Assembly: GCA_002742885.1 (NCBI GenBank)
Contig: PDOO01000030.1
Coordinates: 18,477 to 82,476, forward strand
Direction: 5' to 3'
DNA from: Candidatus Cloacimonadota bacterium
GTDB taxonomy: Bacteria > Cloacimonadota > Cloacimonadia > Cloacimonadales > GCA-2742885
Length of the DNA stretch: 64,000 bases
In this document: piece by piece, positions 18,343 to 26,717 of the stretch
How the letters are laid out: each line of letters opens with the position of its first letter
How positions within the stretch are numbered: the first letter of the stretch is position 1
Notes under the pieces: model-generated
What the model was told of the DNA's origin: nothing
The model's input: the letters and a program-made list of their open reading frames with translations, nothing else
Database searches by the model: none
Made by a program: the position numbers and the translations under genes

Positions 18343-19098
18343 ATGAAAAGAACAGTATTTATTACGGGAGCCACCTCCGGCATAGGTTATGCAACCGCAG
18401 AATTTTTGGCAAGACAGTCCTATCGATTAATTTTGTGCGGCAGAAGAAAAGAGCGTTTAAAAAAAATAGAAGAGAAATTATCCGATTACACAGAAATTAA
18501 GATTTTATCATTTGACGCAAGCAATCGCAAAGAATGCGAAAAAGCCGTAAGCAGTTTACCGGAAGAATGGCAAAAAATCGATATTTTGATTAACAATGCC
18601 GGAAATGCCCACGGTTTGGACTCCATTCAAAACGGCGATATTGAAGATTGGGATAACATGATCGATATCAACGTAAAAGGCTTGCTTTATGTTTCCAAAA
18701 TGATTATTCCCGGCATGGTCGAAAGAAAATCCGGACATGTCATAAATATCGGATCAATAGCCGGAAAGGAAGTTTATCCGAAAGGAAATGTTTATTGCGC
18801 TTCCAAACATGCTGCGGATGCTTTAAACAAAAGCATGCTTATAGATTTGAACGGATATAATATCAAAGTTTCCGCCGTAAATCCGGGATTGGTCGAAACC
18901 GAATTTTCTGAAGTGAGATTTAAAGGAAACTCCGAAAAAGCACGCAAAGTTTATGAAGGTTTTGATCCTTTGCAAGCCGAAGACATTGCCGAAGTGATTT
19001 TCTTTCTGATTACCCGTCCTTCGCATGTAAATATTGCGGATATTACCGTTTTCCCGACAGCTCAGGCAAGCTCGATCATCGTAAACAGAGAGAAATAA
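18343..19098 (+). CDS. Short-chain dehydrogenase/reductase (YdfG-like)
   Basis: Two ATGs (18337 and 18343) follow AAGGAG; the second has the better spacing (9 versus 3 bases) and gives the canonical start MKRTVFITG. The 251-residue protein has the nucleotide-binding TGATSGIG motif at about 8-15 with a following CGRRKERL that suggests NADP+ preference, the NNAGNA motif, and the catalytic Ser with YxxxK (VYCASKHA). The overall pattern is closest to the YdfG group, which oxidises serine, threonine and 3-hydroxy acids. The true substrate cannot be told from sequence. It is probably transcribed alone. Confidence 0.88.
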   Translation: MKRTVFITGATSGIGYATAEFLARQSYRLILCGRRKERLKKIEEKLSDYTEIKILSFDASNRKECEKAVSSLPEEWQKIDILINNAGNAHGLDSIQNGDIEDWDNMIDINVKGLLYVSKMIIPGMVERKSGHVINIGSIAGKEVYPKGNVYCASKHAADALNKSMLIDLNGYNIKVSAVNPGLVETEFSEVRFKGNSEKARKVYEGFDPLQAEDIAEVIFFLITRPSHVNIADITVFPTAQASSIIVNREK

Positions 19099-19137
19099 TT
19101 CCCGAAAGAAAAATACGGATTGAAATTCGTTCAGCAA

Positions 19138-19233
19138 GAATCGGAGATATTTCTTTTACTCGCAATTAAAATTCAGATTTAAAATAAAAAAAATGTCTTT
19201 AATTGTTTGAAAAAATCGCAATATCTCCGATTC
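19138..19233. repeat. Nested inverted repeat between SDR gene and rpmB
   Basis: A perfect 14-base inverted repeat (GAATCGGAGATATT at 19138-19151, AATATCTCCGATTC at 19220-19233) encloses a second perfect 8-base pair (CAATTAAA 19163-19170, TTTAATTG 19198-19205). There is no T tail directly after it. It may be a leader RNA for rpmB, a small non-coding RNA or a tiny non-autonomous element. Confidence 0.6.
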
Positions 19234-19310
19234 AGACAATTAAATACTTGCCGGAAAAATGCTTATTCCGTTTTTTGGCATAGAAATAAATATTATCAGG
19301 TAGGTGAACT

Positions 19311-19502
19311 ATGGCTAAAGTATGTGATGTTTGCGGTAAAGGTCCCTTAGTCGGCAACAATAGAAGTCATGCTTTGAATGCAACAAAAAGAAGATTTTAT
19401 CCTAATCTTCAAAAAATTCGCGCCGATATAAACGGACAGATTAAAAACATAAAAATTTGTACTTCTTGCTTAAAAGCCGATAAAGTAAGAAAAGTTATTT
19501 AA
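19311..19502 (+). CDS. rpmB: 50S ribosomal protein L28
   Basis: The 63-residue protein is a normal-length L28 of the large ribosomal subunit. The start [12 protein letters not shown], the [14 protein letters not shown] block and the end [10 protein letters not shown] are diagnostic. It carries two CxxC pairs (Cys5/Cys8 and a CTSC near residue 49-52), so it is the zinc-binding form. The start follows an AGGTAGGTGA site. A terminator lies 16 bases after the stop, so it is transcribed alone. Confidence 0.97.
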   Translation: MAKVCDVCGKGPLVGNNRSHALNATKRRFYPNLQKIRADINGQIKNIKICTSCLKADKVRKVI

Positions 19503-19518
19503 ATATAACATATAATTC

Positions 19519-19546
19519 AGAGAAGGTCAGCCTTCTCTTTTTTTTT
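19519..19546 (+). terminator. Terminator of rpmB
   Basis: Stem AGAGAAGG / CCTTCTCT (19519-19526 with 19531-19538), loop TCAG, then a run of T. Confidence 0.93.
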
Positions 19547-19577
19547 GCTCAAATTTCTCTTTTTGTTTGACTCTTTT

Positions 19578-19591
19578 AAGTAAATTTACTT
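19578..19591. promoter_or_regulatory. Perfect 14-base palindrome after rpmB
   Basis: AAGTAAATTTACTT reads the same on both strands. It lies inside the spacer of a TTGACT -35-like box at 19567-19572, so it could be an operator controlling the transcript that ends at 19682 or continues into the kinase gene. The -10 region is poor. Confidence 0.35.
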
Positions 19592-19644
19592 TCTTCACGT
19601 CGGCAGTCGGGGAAAATATATTTTTCGCCTTAAATTAATAAATT

Positions 19645-19682
19645 CAGTTTAAAGCTTGCGTAAAATTTAAGCTGTTTTTTTT
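19645..19682 (+). terminator. Orphan terminator in the leader of the adenosine-specific kinase gene
   Basis: Stem CAGTTTAAA (19645-19653) pairs with TTTAAGCTG (19666-19674) with one G-T wobble, 12-base loop, then eight T. No gene lies between this and the rpmB terminator, so it either ends a small RNA or attenuates the downstream gene. Confidence 0.7.
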
Positions 19683-19771
19683 ATCAAAACTGTCATATTT
19701 TTTATAAATAAAACCGACGCAAAACGAATTTGGATATTTGATTGCGTTAGGTTCATAAAGGAGACGCAATT

Positions 19772-20254
19772 ATGGAAATAAAAATCGAAAAAATACAAGT
19801 TCCCGAAGAGACAAACATTATTTTCGGAATGTCTCATTTTATTAAAACGGTTGAAGATCTTTACGAAGCGTTGGTTAATTCGGTTCCGGGCATAAAATTC
19901 GGGCTTGCTTTTAACGAAGCATCAGGTCCGCGCTTGGTAAGATTCGACGGAAACAATGAAGAATTGATCAAGCTTGCGGTTGAAAATCAGAAACGTTTGG
20001 GAGCCGGTCATACTTTCTTGATTATTCTCGGCAATACTTTTCCCGTAAACGTATTGCCGGCAATAAAAAATTGTCGGGAAACGGTAAATATTTTCTGCGC
20101 AACAGCAAATCCCGTACAGGTTTTATTGGCTGAAACCGAACAAGGCAGAGGAGTTTTGGGCGTAATCGACGGCGGTTCTCCTCTGGGAACAGAAAATGAT
20201 GCCGAGATAAAAAAACGCAAAGAATTTTTACGCATGATCGGTTATAAAAGATAA
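19772..20254 (+). CDS. Adenosine-specific kinase family protein (COG1839)
   Basis: The 160-residue protein matches the small adenosine-specific kinase family in length and in its blocks: [44 protein letters not shown], and the conserved [23 protein letters not shown]-type segment with DGGSPLG. The family name comes from archaeal proteins reported to bind adenosine or AMP; it has no classical P-loop, and activity is not proven for bacteria. AAAGGAG lies upstream. The gene stands alone, with a long leader carrying a terminator-like hairpin. Confidence 0.87.
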   Translation: MEIKIEKIQVPEETNIIFGMSHFIKTVEDLYEALVNSVPGIKFGLAFNEASGPRLVRFDGNNEELIKLAVENQKRLGAGHTFLIILGNTFPVNVLPAIKNCRETVNIFCATANPVQVLLAETEQGRGVLGVIDGGSPLGTENDAEIKKRKEFLRMIGYKR

Positions 20255-20412
20255 TATTTTTTGTTCTCATATTTTCGGCATAAATACGACGCTGTTTACT
20301 GAATAGAAAAATCCCTTTATTGTCTGTTTTCGGGGGTTTATCGTTAACTAATTACAGACCGGAAATTTTAAATTTATCTGTAACAGATTGCAAATAAAGA
20401 GGCAAAAAAAAC

Positions 20413-20979
20413 ATGAGACTTTTTATCGCATTCGATTTGCCGGCGCCGGTTGCGCAAGAATATGCCGGCATCATAAAAAAGACATCAGAATCGGTTCCGA
20501 GAGGCATAAAATTCGTTAAACCGGAAAATCTTCATATAACCTTGGCATTTCTCGGCGAGATTAATCCTGAAGATGTCAGTAAAATTAATCGGGAACTGAA
20601 TATAATTTGTTCAGAAACCGAAGAGTTTACGGTTTATGCTCCGAAACTTGAAGTTTTCCCGGCAAGAAATCCTTGCATATTTTGGGTAAATCTTTCTTCC
20701 GAAGATGATTTTGTTTATAAAATCCCCGGAAAAATCAGACGTAAAATCAAGCAACTCGGTTATGATGCCGACAATAAAAAATTAAAGCTTCATGTTACCT
20801 TGGGAAGAATAAAATCGGCAATAAACCCGGAAAAAATGAAGTCTCTTTTATATTTCGACTTTAACATGAAAAAATATAAAATCACGAAAGTTTCTTTATA
20901 TAAAAGTATTTTAAGACCGCAAGGTTCCGTATATGAAAAATTATCATCCTGCAATTTAAGGAGAAAAAAACATGACTAA
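20413..20979 (+). CDS. thpR: RNA 2',3'-cyclic phosphodiesterase (ThpR/LigT)
   Basis: The 188-residue 2H phosphoesterase has both catalytic motifs, H41-ITL and H127-VTL, and the usual start [10 protein letters not shown]. It opens 2',3'-cyclic phosphates on RNA and may act in RNA end metabolism. Length is normal. Its last eight bases overlap recA, and the recA ribosome site lies inside its end, so the two are probably co-transcribed and coupled. A ThpR/LigT gene beside recA-recX (or cinA-recA) recurs in bacteria. Confidence 0.92.
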   Translation: MRLFIAFDLPAPVAQEYAGIIKKTSESVPRGIKFVKPENLHITLAFLGEINPEDVSKINRELNIICSETEEFTVYAPKLEVFPARNPCIFWVNLSSEDDFVYKIPGKIRRKIKQLGYDADNKKLKLHVTLGRIKSAINPEKMKSLLYFDFNMKKYKITKVSLYKSILRPQGSVYEKLSSCNLRRKKHD

Positions 20980-22018
20980 AGATGCAAAAAAAGACGGGAA
21001 AAAAGATGCTCTGAAAAATGCTCTGTCCCAACTTGAAAAAAAATTCGGAGTCGGAACAATCATGCGACTCGGAGATAAACCTAAATTAACCGCAGACATA
21101 ATTCCGACGGGAGCAATAAATCTGGATGCGGCTCTCGGAATCGGAGGCATTCCGAAAGGAAGAATCATTGAAGTTTACGGAGCAGAAGCTTCCGGGAAAA
21201 CAACTCTTGCCCTTCACATTGCCGCAGAAGCCCAAAAACAAAACGGCGTAATCGCTTTTGTGGATGCCGAACATGCTTTGGATCCCATCTACGCTCAAAA
21301 AATCGGAGTTGATACAGACAGCCTTTTGATTTCTCAACCGGACGGCGGAGAACAAGCTTTGGAGATAGTGGAAACTCTTGTCAGAAGCAATGCCATGGAT
21401 TTAATAATCGTTGACTCGGTTGCCGCTCTGGTTCCTCGTCAGGAAATTGAAGGAGAAATGGGCGATACCCACGTGGGCTTGCAAGCTCGCTTAATGTCTC
21501 AAGCTCTTCGTAAACTGACCGCTATAATCAGCAAATCAAATTCGGCAGTACTGTTTATAAATCAAACCAGAATGAAAATAGGAGCTCCGCCTTACGTCAG
21601 TCCGGAAACCACGACCGGAGGAGTTGCCTTGAAATTCTATTCATCAGTCAGATTAGAAGTAAAAAATGCCGGATCGATCAAGGAAGGCTCCGGAAGTTTG
21701 GAAATAATCGGACAAAATACAAGAGTGAGAGTCGTCAAAAATAAATTTGCGCCTCCTTTCAAAAAAGTAGAATTTCCGATTATTTACGGTCAGGGAATTT
21801 CTCACATTGACATAGTTCTAAACATTGCGGTTGCTTCCGGAATAGTTAAGAAAAGCGGCTCCTGGTTCTCTTACGGAGAAACCAGAATAGGTCAGGGAAG
21901 CGAAAAAGTGAAACGTTTTATGCAGGAAAACGATGAAGTCAAACAAGAAATAGAGTTAAAAGTAAAACAAGAACTGGGACTTATCCGACATGAAGAGACT
22001 GTTGAAGATAAGGAATAA
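20972..22018 (+). CDS. recA: Recombinase RecA
   Basis: RecA polymerises on single-stranded DNA for homologous recombination and SOS signalling. The 348 residues show the Walker A motif GAEASGKT (about 70-77), [10 protein letters not shown], the Walker B strand [13 protein letters not shown] and the L2 loop region [11 protein letters not shown]. The N-terminus is unusually Lys/Asp-rich. The start follows AAGGAGAAAAAAAC in the thpR end. No LexA-type box is obvious upstream of thpR, so SOS control cannot be judged. It overlaps recX by 29 bases. Confidence 0.98.
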   Translation: MTKDAKKDGKKDALKNALSQLEKKFGVGTIMRLGDKPKLTADIIPTGAINLDAALGIGGIPKGRIIEVYGAEASGKTTLALHIAAEAQKQNGVIAFVDAEHALDPIYAQKIGVDTDSLLISQPDGGEQALEIVETLVRSNAMDLIIVDSVAALVPRQEIEGEMGDTHVGLQARLMSQALRKLTAIISKSNSAVLFINQTRMKIGAPPYVSPETTTGGVALKFYSSVRLEVKNAGSIKEGSGSLEIIGQNTRVRVVKNKFAPPFKKVEFPIIYGQGISHIDIVLNIAVASGIVKKSGSWFSYGETRIGQGSEKVKRFMQENDEVKQEIELKVKQELGLIRHEETVEDKE

Positions 22019-22628
22019 ACCGGGTCGAAAAACTCTTCGCATTGTTTCAGTAAACGACATGGATGTAGGGACGCTTCCGCAAAGCGTCCTTTTTCAATAT
22101 GCCGGGAAAAACGAACATGAAGTTATTTGCAATGACCATAAAATCGAATTGATGCTCGAAAGCGTTTACAAATATACTTTGGGAAGAATTTTGAATTATT
22201 TGACTCGCCAAGATCGCTCCGAAATCGAATGCAGGCGTTATCTTAAACAATTTTACATCAGTGAAGACATGACCGATAAAATAATCGATAAATTAAAATC
22301 ATACAATTATTTGAATGATGCCCGATATGCCGAAAGCATAGCGATATCAGCCTCATCGAGAGGTTTGAGCAGAAAAGAACTTGCCTTTAAAATGAGAGAA
22401 CGCGGATTAAATGAAGCAATTGCAACCGAAGCAATCGACAAATATTACAACGATAAAGAGGCAGACGAAAAACTTTACCGAAAAATTCAAAAAACAGCAG
22501 ACCGATACTCATCGCTTCCTTATTGCAAATTAAAAGAAAAGGTCTTGGCAAAATTTTACAAAAAAGGTTTTTCTTTGGATAAAATATCCTGTTTATTGGA
22601 AAAATATTCGACGGAAAAAGACAATTAA
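21990..22628 (+). CDS. recX: Regulatory protein RecX
   Basis: The 212-residue protein follows recA, as RecX usually does; it limits RecA filaments. Its helical three-repeat core is clear from about residue 60: [35 protein letters not shown], and [14 protein letters not shown]. The start is uncertain. The ATG at 21990 gives a 29-base overlap with recA, and a later ATG at about 22059 would remove a basic 23-residue extension. RecX proteins often carry a variable N-terminus, so I keep the longer form. Confidence 0.88.
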   Translation: MKRLLKIRNKPGRKTLRIVSVNDMDVGTLPQSVLFQYAGKNEHEVICNDHKIELMLESVYKYTLGRILNYLTRQDRSEIECRRYLKQFYISEDMTDKIIDKLKSYNYLNDARYAESIAISASSRGLSRKELAFKMRERGLNEAIATEAIDKYYNDKEADEKLYRKIQKTADRYSSLPYCKLKEKVLAKFYKKGFSLDKISCLLEKYSTEKDN

Positions 22629-22747
22629 ACATAAATATCTTTTTTCTTTGGACAAGATAAAGCAGAAATCAAATATTGTATTTACTCAAAAAATAAAAAC
22701 GGTTAATCAAAGATAAAATTAATCGAAGAAAATATCGGGAGAGAAAA

Positions 22748-23419
22748 ATGATACGAATAGCCGAAGAATTATTGTTATTGGCATTGGATGACGAAAAGGG
22801 AGTTTTGGTGCCTATGCCTTTTATGGCTCTTGATTTCGGACTTTCCGCCGCTTTGCTGATGGAAATGGAACTTAAAGGTTTTTTGAGAGTTGAAAACGAA
22901 AAAATCATTGTTGATGATGTTGACACGGGCGATGATTTAACCAATGGAGCGAAAAATCGCATTTTAAAAAGCAAAACTCCGAAATCCCCTTATTTTTGGA
23001 TAAAAGAAATTGCTCTGAACAGCAGCGATTTGAAACTCAGAACCATTAAAAGTCTGATAGACAAAAAAATTCTGACAACTCAGGAAAGAAAAATTTTATG
23101 GATTATTCCCCAACGCCGATATCCGGTTATAAACGATAAAGAAGAAATTGAAGTCAGAACGCGTATTCGTCAAATAATTTACGGAGGAATTAAACCGACA
23201 AAACATGATATTGTATTGATAGGATTAATTTTGGCATGTGATTTAGTCGATGAAATTTTTGTCAGAGACGAAAAAGCCAAAGCCGTCGCAAAATTGACTG
23301 AGCTTGCTGATCTTGACCTTATTTCAAGCGCGGTAATAAAAGATGTCAACGATTTGCAGCAAATCATAACGTCGGCTGTTTCATCAATAGGCAGCGGTCC
23401 TCCTTCCACCGGAATTTAG
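22748..23419 (+). CDS. GOLPH3/GPP34-family protein
   Basis: The 223-residue protein matches the GOLPH3 (GPP34) family, known in eukaryotes as a phosphoinositide-binding Golgi adaptor and in bacteria as proteins without a settled function. The diagnostic start is AEELLLLALDDEKG, followed by LDFGLSAALLMEMELKG and the later helical block KPTKHDIVLIGLILACDLVDEIF. The length is normal for the family. It lies about 120 bases after recX and 18 before the zinc-ribbon/Smr gene, so it may share their transcript. It is cytoplasmic, with no signal peptide. A membrane-binding role is inferred only from the eukaryotic relatives. Confidence 0.85.
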   Translation: MIRIAEELLLLALDDEKGVLVPMPFMALDFGLSAALLMEMELKGFLRVENEKIIVDDVDTGDDLTNGAKNRILKSKTPKSPYFWIKEIALNSSDLKLRTIKSLIDKKILTTQERKILWIIPQRRYPVINDKEEIEVRTRIRQIIYGGIKPTKHDIVLIGLILACDLVDEIFVRDEKAKAVAKLTELADLDLISSAVIKDVNDLQQIITSAVSSIGSGPPSTGI

Positions 23420-23437
23420 ATCCTAGGAAAAAATTCA

Positions 23438-24073
23438 ATGCGAACCTGTCGAATTTGCGGTAATGATTTCAGGAAAACTGAAATATATTGCCCTTTTTGC
23501 GAGACGCCGGTTTCTTCTCCGAAAATCAAATCATCAGTAAAAAAAAAGACAATAAAAAAAACGGTATTAAAAACTTCTCTGCCGTCTTTTTCAACTAAAA
23601 AAAACAAGGCGCATCTTAACATAAACTTGCCCGGTACTTGTCATGTTTGCGGCAATGAATTGCGGGAAGATAAAAATTTTTGTCCGTTTTGCAGAACACC
23701 TGAGTCGGAAGTTAAGATTACCGGAAAAGTAAAAAAAATTACAGAATATAATATAAAATTCGATTTACCGATCCGGAAAGAAGCGGGGAAACGTCTTTTT
23801 TTTAAAATTCTCGAGTTTAAGAAGAATAAACACAAAATAATAAAAGTAATCCACGGTTACGGCTCGTCGGGCAAAGGCGGAGTCCTGCGTTACTTTTTGA
23901 GAGAAAAACTTGATAAAATGAAATACGACGGATTGATCAGAGAATATTTGCCGGGAGAAGATTTTTCCATGCTGTCCGAGAAAGGCAAAACAGCAATAAA
24001 AAAATTCCCGCTTTTGAAAACGGACAGCGATTTTAAAAAATCCAACAAAGGCATTACCATGGTAATACTATAA
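23438..24073 (+). CDS. Double zinc-ribbon protein with Smr-like C-terminal domain
   Basis: The 211-residue protein opens with two near-repeat zinc ribbons. The first has Cys4, Cys7, Cys18 and Cys21; the second (about 68-88) repeats the pattern, each ending CPFCxTP. Lys-rich linkers separate them. Residues about 105-211 resemble an Smr domain: the HGYGSSGKGGVLR segment fits the Smr HGxGxGxLR motif and the protein ends KGITMVIL like other Smr domains. The first Smr motif, normally LDLHG, reads FDLP, so its His is lost. Smr domains nick or bind nucleic acids; with zinc ribbons this suggests a DNA/RNA-binding protein. The fusion is unusual to me. Confidence 0.72.
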   Translation: MRTCRICGNDFRKTEIYCPFCETPVSSPKIKSSVKKKTIKKTVLKTSLPSFSTKKNKAHLNINLPGTCHVCGNELREDKNFCPFCRTPESEVKITGKVKKITEYNIKFDLPIRKEAGKRLFFKILEFKKNKHKIIKVIHGYGSSGKGGVLRYFLREKLDKMKYDGLIREYLPGEDFSMLSEKGKTAIKKFPLLKTDSDFKKSNKGITMVIL

Positions 24074-24092
24074 CAAACGTTTTTCTGAAAGT

Positions 24093-24551
24093 TTAAAAAT
24101 AAAAAACATAAAGAAAAAGCCCGAATATCGAGGCGACATTAAGTATAATGAGAGAAATTCTGTAGCGGTCTGTTTTTCTGGAATGCCTGTTTAAATTTAT
24201 GATTAATCCTATGGAACTGATACCCAAACCTAAAATCAAAACTCGGAAAAGATATTCCAGTATTCCGTAATCCCAAACAGTTCGAATGTTTTTATTAAAT
24301 CTGATATCATAAAAATTACTCTTTTCCGGAGCTGCAGCCGAATATAAAAAAGTACATAAAATCAATAAAACCCAAGAAAAAATACCCAAAAAGTTAAGAA
24401 TATATATCCATTTATCTTTTTTTCTCACCCGGAAAACTCTATGTTTTACCGGCTCTTTCTTTTTCCTTCTTTTAGAAAAATAAGGTTCCAAAAACTTTCT
24501 CAATTTTTCGATAAAGGTTACTTTAATTATTCTTTTATATTTTAAAGGCAT
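24093..24551 (-). CDS. Small membrane protein, function unknown
   Basis: The 152-residue protein has a very basic N-terminal half (about 1-45, rich in Lys and Arg) and three predicted membrane helices (about 49-68, 99-118 and 132-150). I do not recognise a family. It is convergent with the Smr gene, which ends 20 bases away, and no terminator separates them. No ribosome site is convincing, but the composition (basic segment followed by clean hydrophobic stretches) looks like a real membrane protein. Confidence 0.5.
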   Translation of the reverse strand: MPLKYKRIIKVTFIEKLRKFLEPYFSKRRKKKEPVKHRVFRVRKKDKWIYILNFLGIFSWVLLILCTFLYSAAAPEKSNFYDIRFNKNIRTVWDYGILEYLFRVLILGLGISSIGLIINLNRHSRKTDRYRISLIILNVASIFGLFLYVFYF

Positions 24552-24794
24552 TTAATTGCTCCGAAACAAATAAAATTTTTTCAATGCTCTCCCTAGGACA
24601 TACCGACAACAATAAATTGAAATAAAAACAAATATTTTCTTATTTTAAGCTTCATCGGAAATAATTTAATAAAATAATATCCAAAATATTTTACGGGAAT
24701 CAAAGAAATGCAAATACCCCAAACGGAAATAAAAAATCAAAACTCTTCAAAACAGCATTCTTATTATTAATTTATTTTATCTTTAACCGAATTT

Positions 24795-26531
24795 CTATCG
24801 TTGTTCTTCCGAATTTTCCTTTTTTCTCCAATCTTTAACTTTCATTTTTTTTATTTTATTGCGTAACCAGTTTTCAAAGTAATCAGAATTAATATCATTA
24901 ATCATTTCCCGACGAATTTTTTCCTTATGCTCGTTAAAAAGTTCTGCCGGAGCCGGATAAGAGAGATTTTTTCTGACAAGATATAAATCAGAGCCGTAAC
25001 TTGCCGGATAAGGCAGAATTCCGGTATTCGATTTCAAGAGAGTTAAATTCATTTTCTCGGCAACAACACCGTTGACAGGCGTATTTATATCGAAATAATC
25101 AAAATGCAAACTTTTATATTTTCCGGCATTAATTTCTCCGTTCAATAATTCCGGAGTCATATTTTTGCATAAATTAACCGCTTTTCGATATTCGGATTCC
25201 TTGATTTTTTCCGATAAAATTTTATTTCTTATATTTTCGCTTACTTCAAACAAAGATTTATAGCCGTTTTGTTTAACTTTTTTGCTTTGGACAAGCACAT
25301 AACTGCTTATTTCATCTATAAAAAACGGTTCTGTAAGCTCGCCGTTGCGAGTTTTGAGAAGTCTGACGAAAAGCTCTTCGTTAACTCCCAATCTCGGGAA
25401 ATCGGGATTTACGCCAGAGACAGAATCAGCTTCAACGCATTTAAGATCAAATTCGTAAGAAGCTTTTTTTAAACCCAATTCTTTGGCGGTTTCTCTTAAA
25501 TCAATTATACGATCCAACAAACGTTTTTCTGATTTTTCGGAAAACTCGGGTTTAATAAAAATCTCCATAACTTTTATCATTGATTTTGTTTTGCGCAAAG
25601 GCTTGTAAATCACCCAACCGGCGCCGGTTTTAAAAGGGCGAGAAATATCCGAATAATTATTATATTCCCAATCCCGTATTATATCCCTAGGAACAGAATT
25701 CAATTCGACAAAGCCCGCATTGCCGGAATGAACGGAAGATTTCGCCATGGAAAATTTTCTTGCCGCATAAGCAAAATCATGCCCGTTTTTCAAAAGCGCG
25801 TAAATTGAATCTATTTTGGATTTTGCAAAAGAATCTTCTTCTTTTCCGGGAATCAGAGGAAAAACGACATAATCGGCTTTAACATAAGCGTTGACTCTGT
25901 ATTCATTCTTATGTTCTTCGTAATACCGGTTTATTTCAGACGGCAAAATATTCGGTTGCTCAATTGTTTCGTTCTCGATTTTAATCAAATCAAGATCAGC
26001 CATCGAATATTTTTCATCATAAAACTTTCGTATTTCTTCCGGCAGAACCGATTCTCTTTCTATTACTTTTCTTTTAAGCTTTTCAAAAGGAAGATAATTC
26101 AAGAGATAATTTTGTTTTACCCAATTCATATCGTAAGGTTCATCATGCAAAATAGAATTTTCGTAAGTTTCCCGCTGAAATTCGTTATCAACCGTAAATT
26201 TAGGAGAATTTTTCAAATAAGACGGAGGATTTGCCAATAAAGAATCAATGCATTCTTGAGGAGTTACGCTGACATTATATTCATCATACAATTTTTTCAG
26301 GACAAATGCTTTCAGCATGTCATCCCAAGCTCTGCTTTCAATCAGATCAATATCCTCAGCAGTCGGCATTCCGGAGTTTCCCATACGGAAAATTTTATAT
26401 TGTCTCATGACAAACCGATTATATTCTTTCGGCTCAACGTCTCTCCCGTCAATTTGAGCAACATACATATTTTTGTAATTTCCGCAACCCAGAATAATCA
26501 CGGCAAACAATATTAAACATAATTTTTTCAT
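24795..26531 (-). CDS. Parvulin-type peptidyl-prolyl isomerase lipoprotein
   Basis: I chose the ATG at 26531 because AAGGCGG precedes it and the product then begins with a lipoprotein signal (MKKLCLILFAVIILGC), lipidated at Cys16. The 578-residue protein has a SurA-like N-terminal chaperone region (IDGRDVEPKEYNRFVMRQYK) and a PpiC/rotamase domain (about 205-330) with HSGNAGFVELNSVPR and the closing GAGWVIYKPL. A second, degenerate rotamase-like region may follow. It should assist folding of exported or outer-membrane proteins. It lies downstream of the giant surface protein on the same strand, separated by a terminator, and that protein may be one of its clients. Confidence 0.85.
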   Translation of the reverse strand: MKKLCLILFAVIILGCGNYKNMYVAQIDGRDVEPKEYNRFVMRQYKIFRMGNSGMPTAEDIDLIESRAWDDMLKAFVLKKLYDEYNVSVTPQECIDSLLANPPSYLKNSPKFTVDNEFQRETYENSILHDEPYDMNWVKQNYLLNYLPFEKLKRKVIERESVLPEEIRKFYDEKYSMADLDLIKIENETIEQPNILPSEINRYYEEHKNEYRVNAYVKADYVVFPLIPGKEEDSFAKSKIDSIYALLKNGHDFAYAARKFSMAKSSVHSGNAGFVELNSVPRDIIRDWEYNNYSDISRPFKTGAGWVIYKPLRKTKSMIKVMEIFIKPEFSEKSEKRLLDRIIDLRETAKELGLKKASYEFDLKCVEADSVSGVNPDFPRLGVNEELFVRLLKTRNGELTEPFFIDEISSYVLVQSKKVKQNGYKSLFEVSENIRNKILSEKIKESEYRKAVNLCKNMTPELLNGEINAGKYKSLHFDYFDINTPVNGVVAEKMNLTLLKSNTGILPYPASYGSDLYLVRKNLSYPAPAELFNEHKEKIRREMINDINSDYFENWLRNKIKKMKVKDWRKKENSEEQR

Positions 26532-26670
26532 AAAAAACCGCCTTAATTTATTTTCCCCCGGCAATACAGATTAACCGGATAAAATACACGTAACGGGAAT
26601 ACCAAATGAAATAAACATATTTCCCGTCAAGTTTACAATTGGAACAAAGAGATTATTTCTTTGAAAAAAC

Positions 26671-26698
26671 AAAAAAAGTCCCGACAAATGCCGGGACT
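26671..26698 (-). terminator. Terminator of the giant surface-protein gene
   Basis: Minus-strand stem AGTCCCG / CGGGACT (26692-26698 with 26677-26683), 8-base loop, then seven T, 20 bases after the stop codon. Confidence 0.92.
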
Positions 26699-26717
26699 CA
26701 AAATAAGCTTCAATGCT

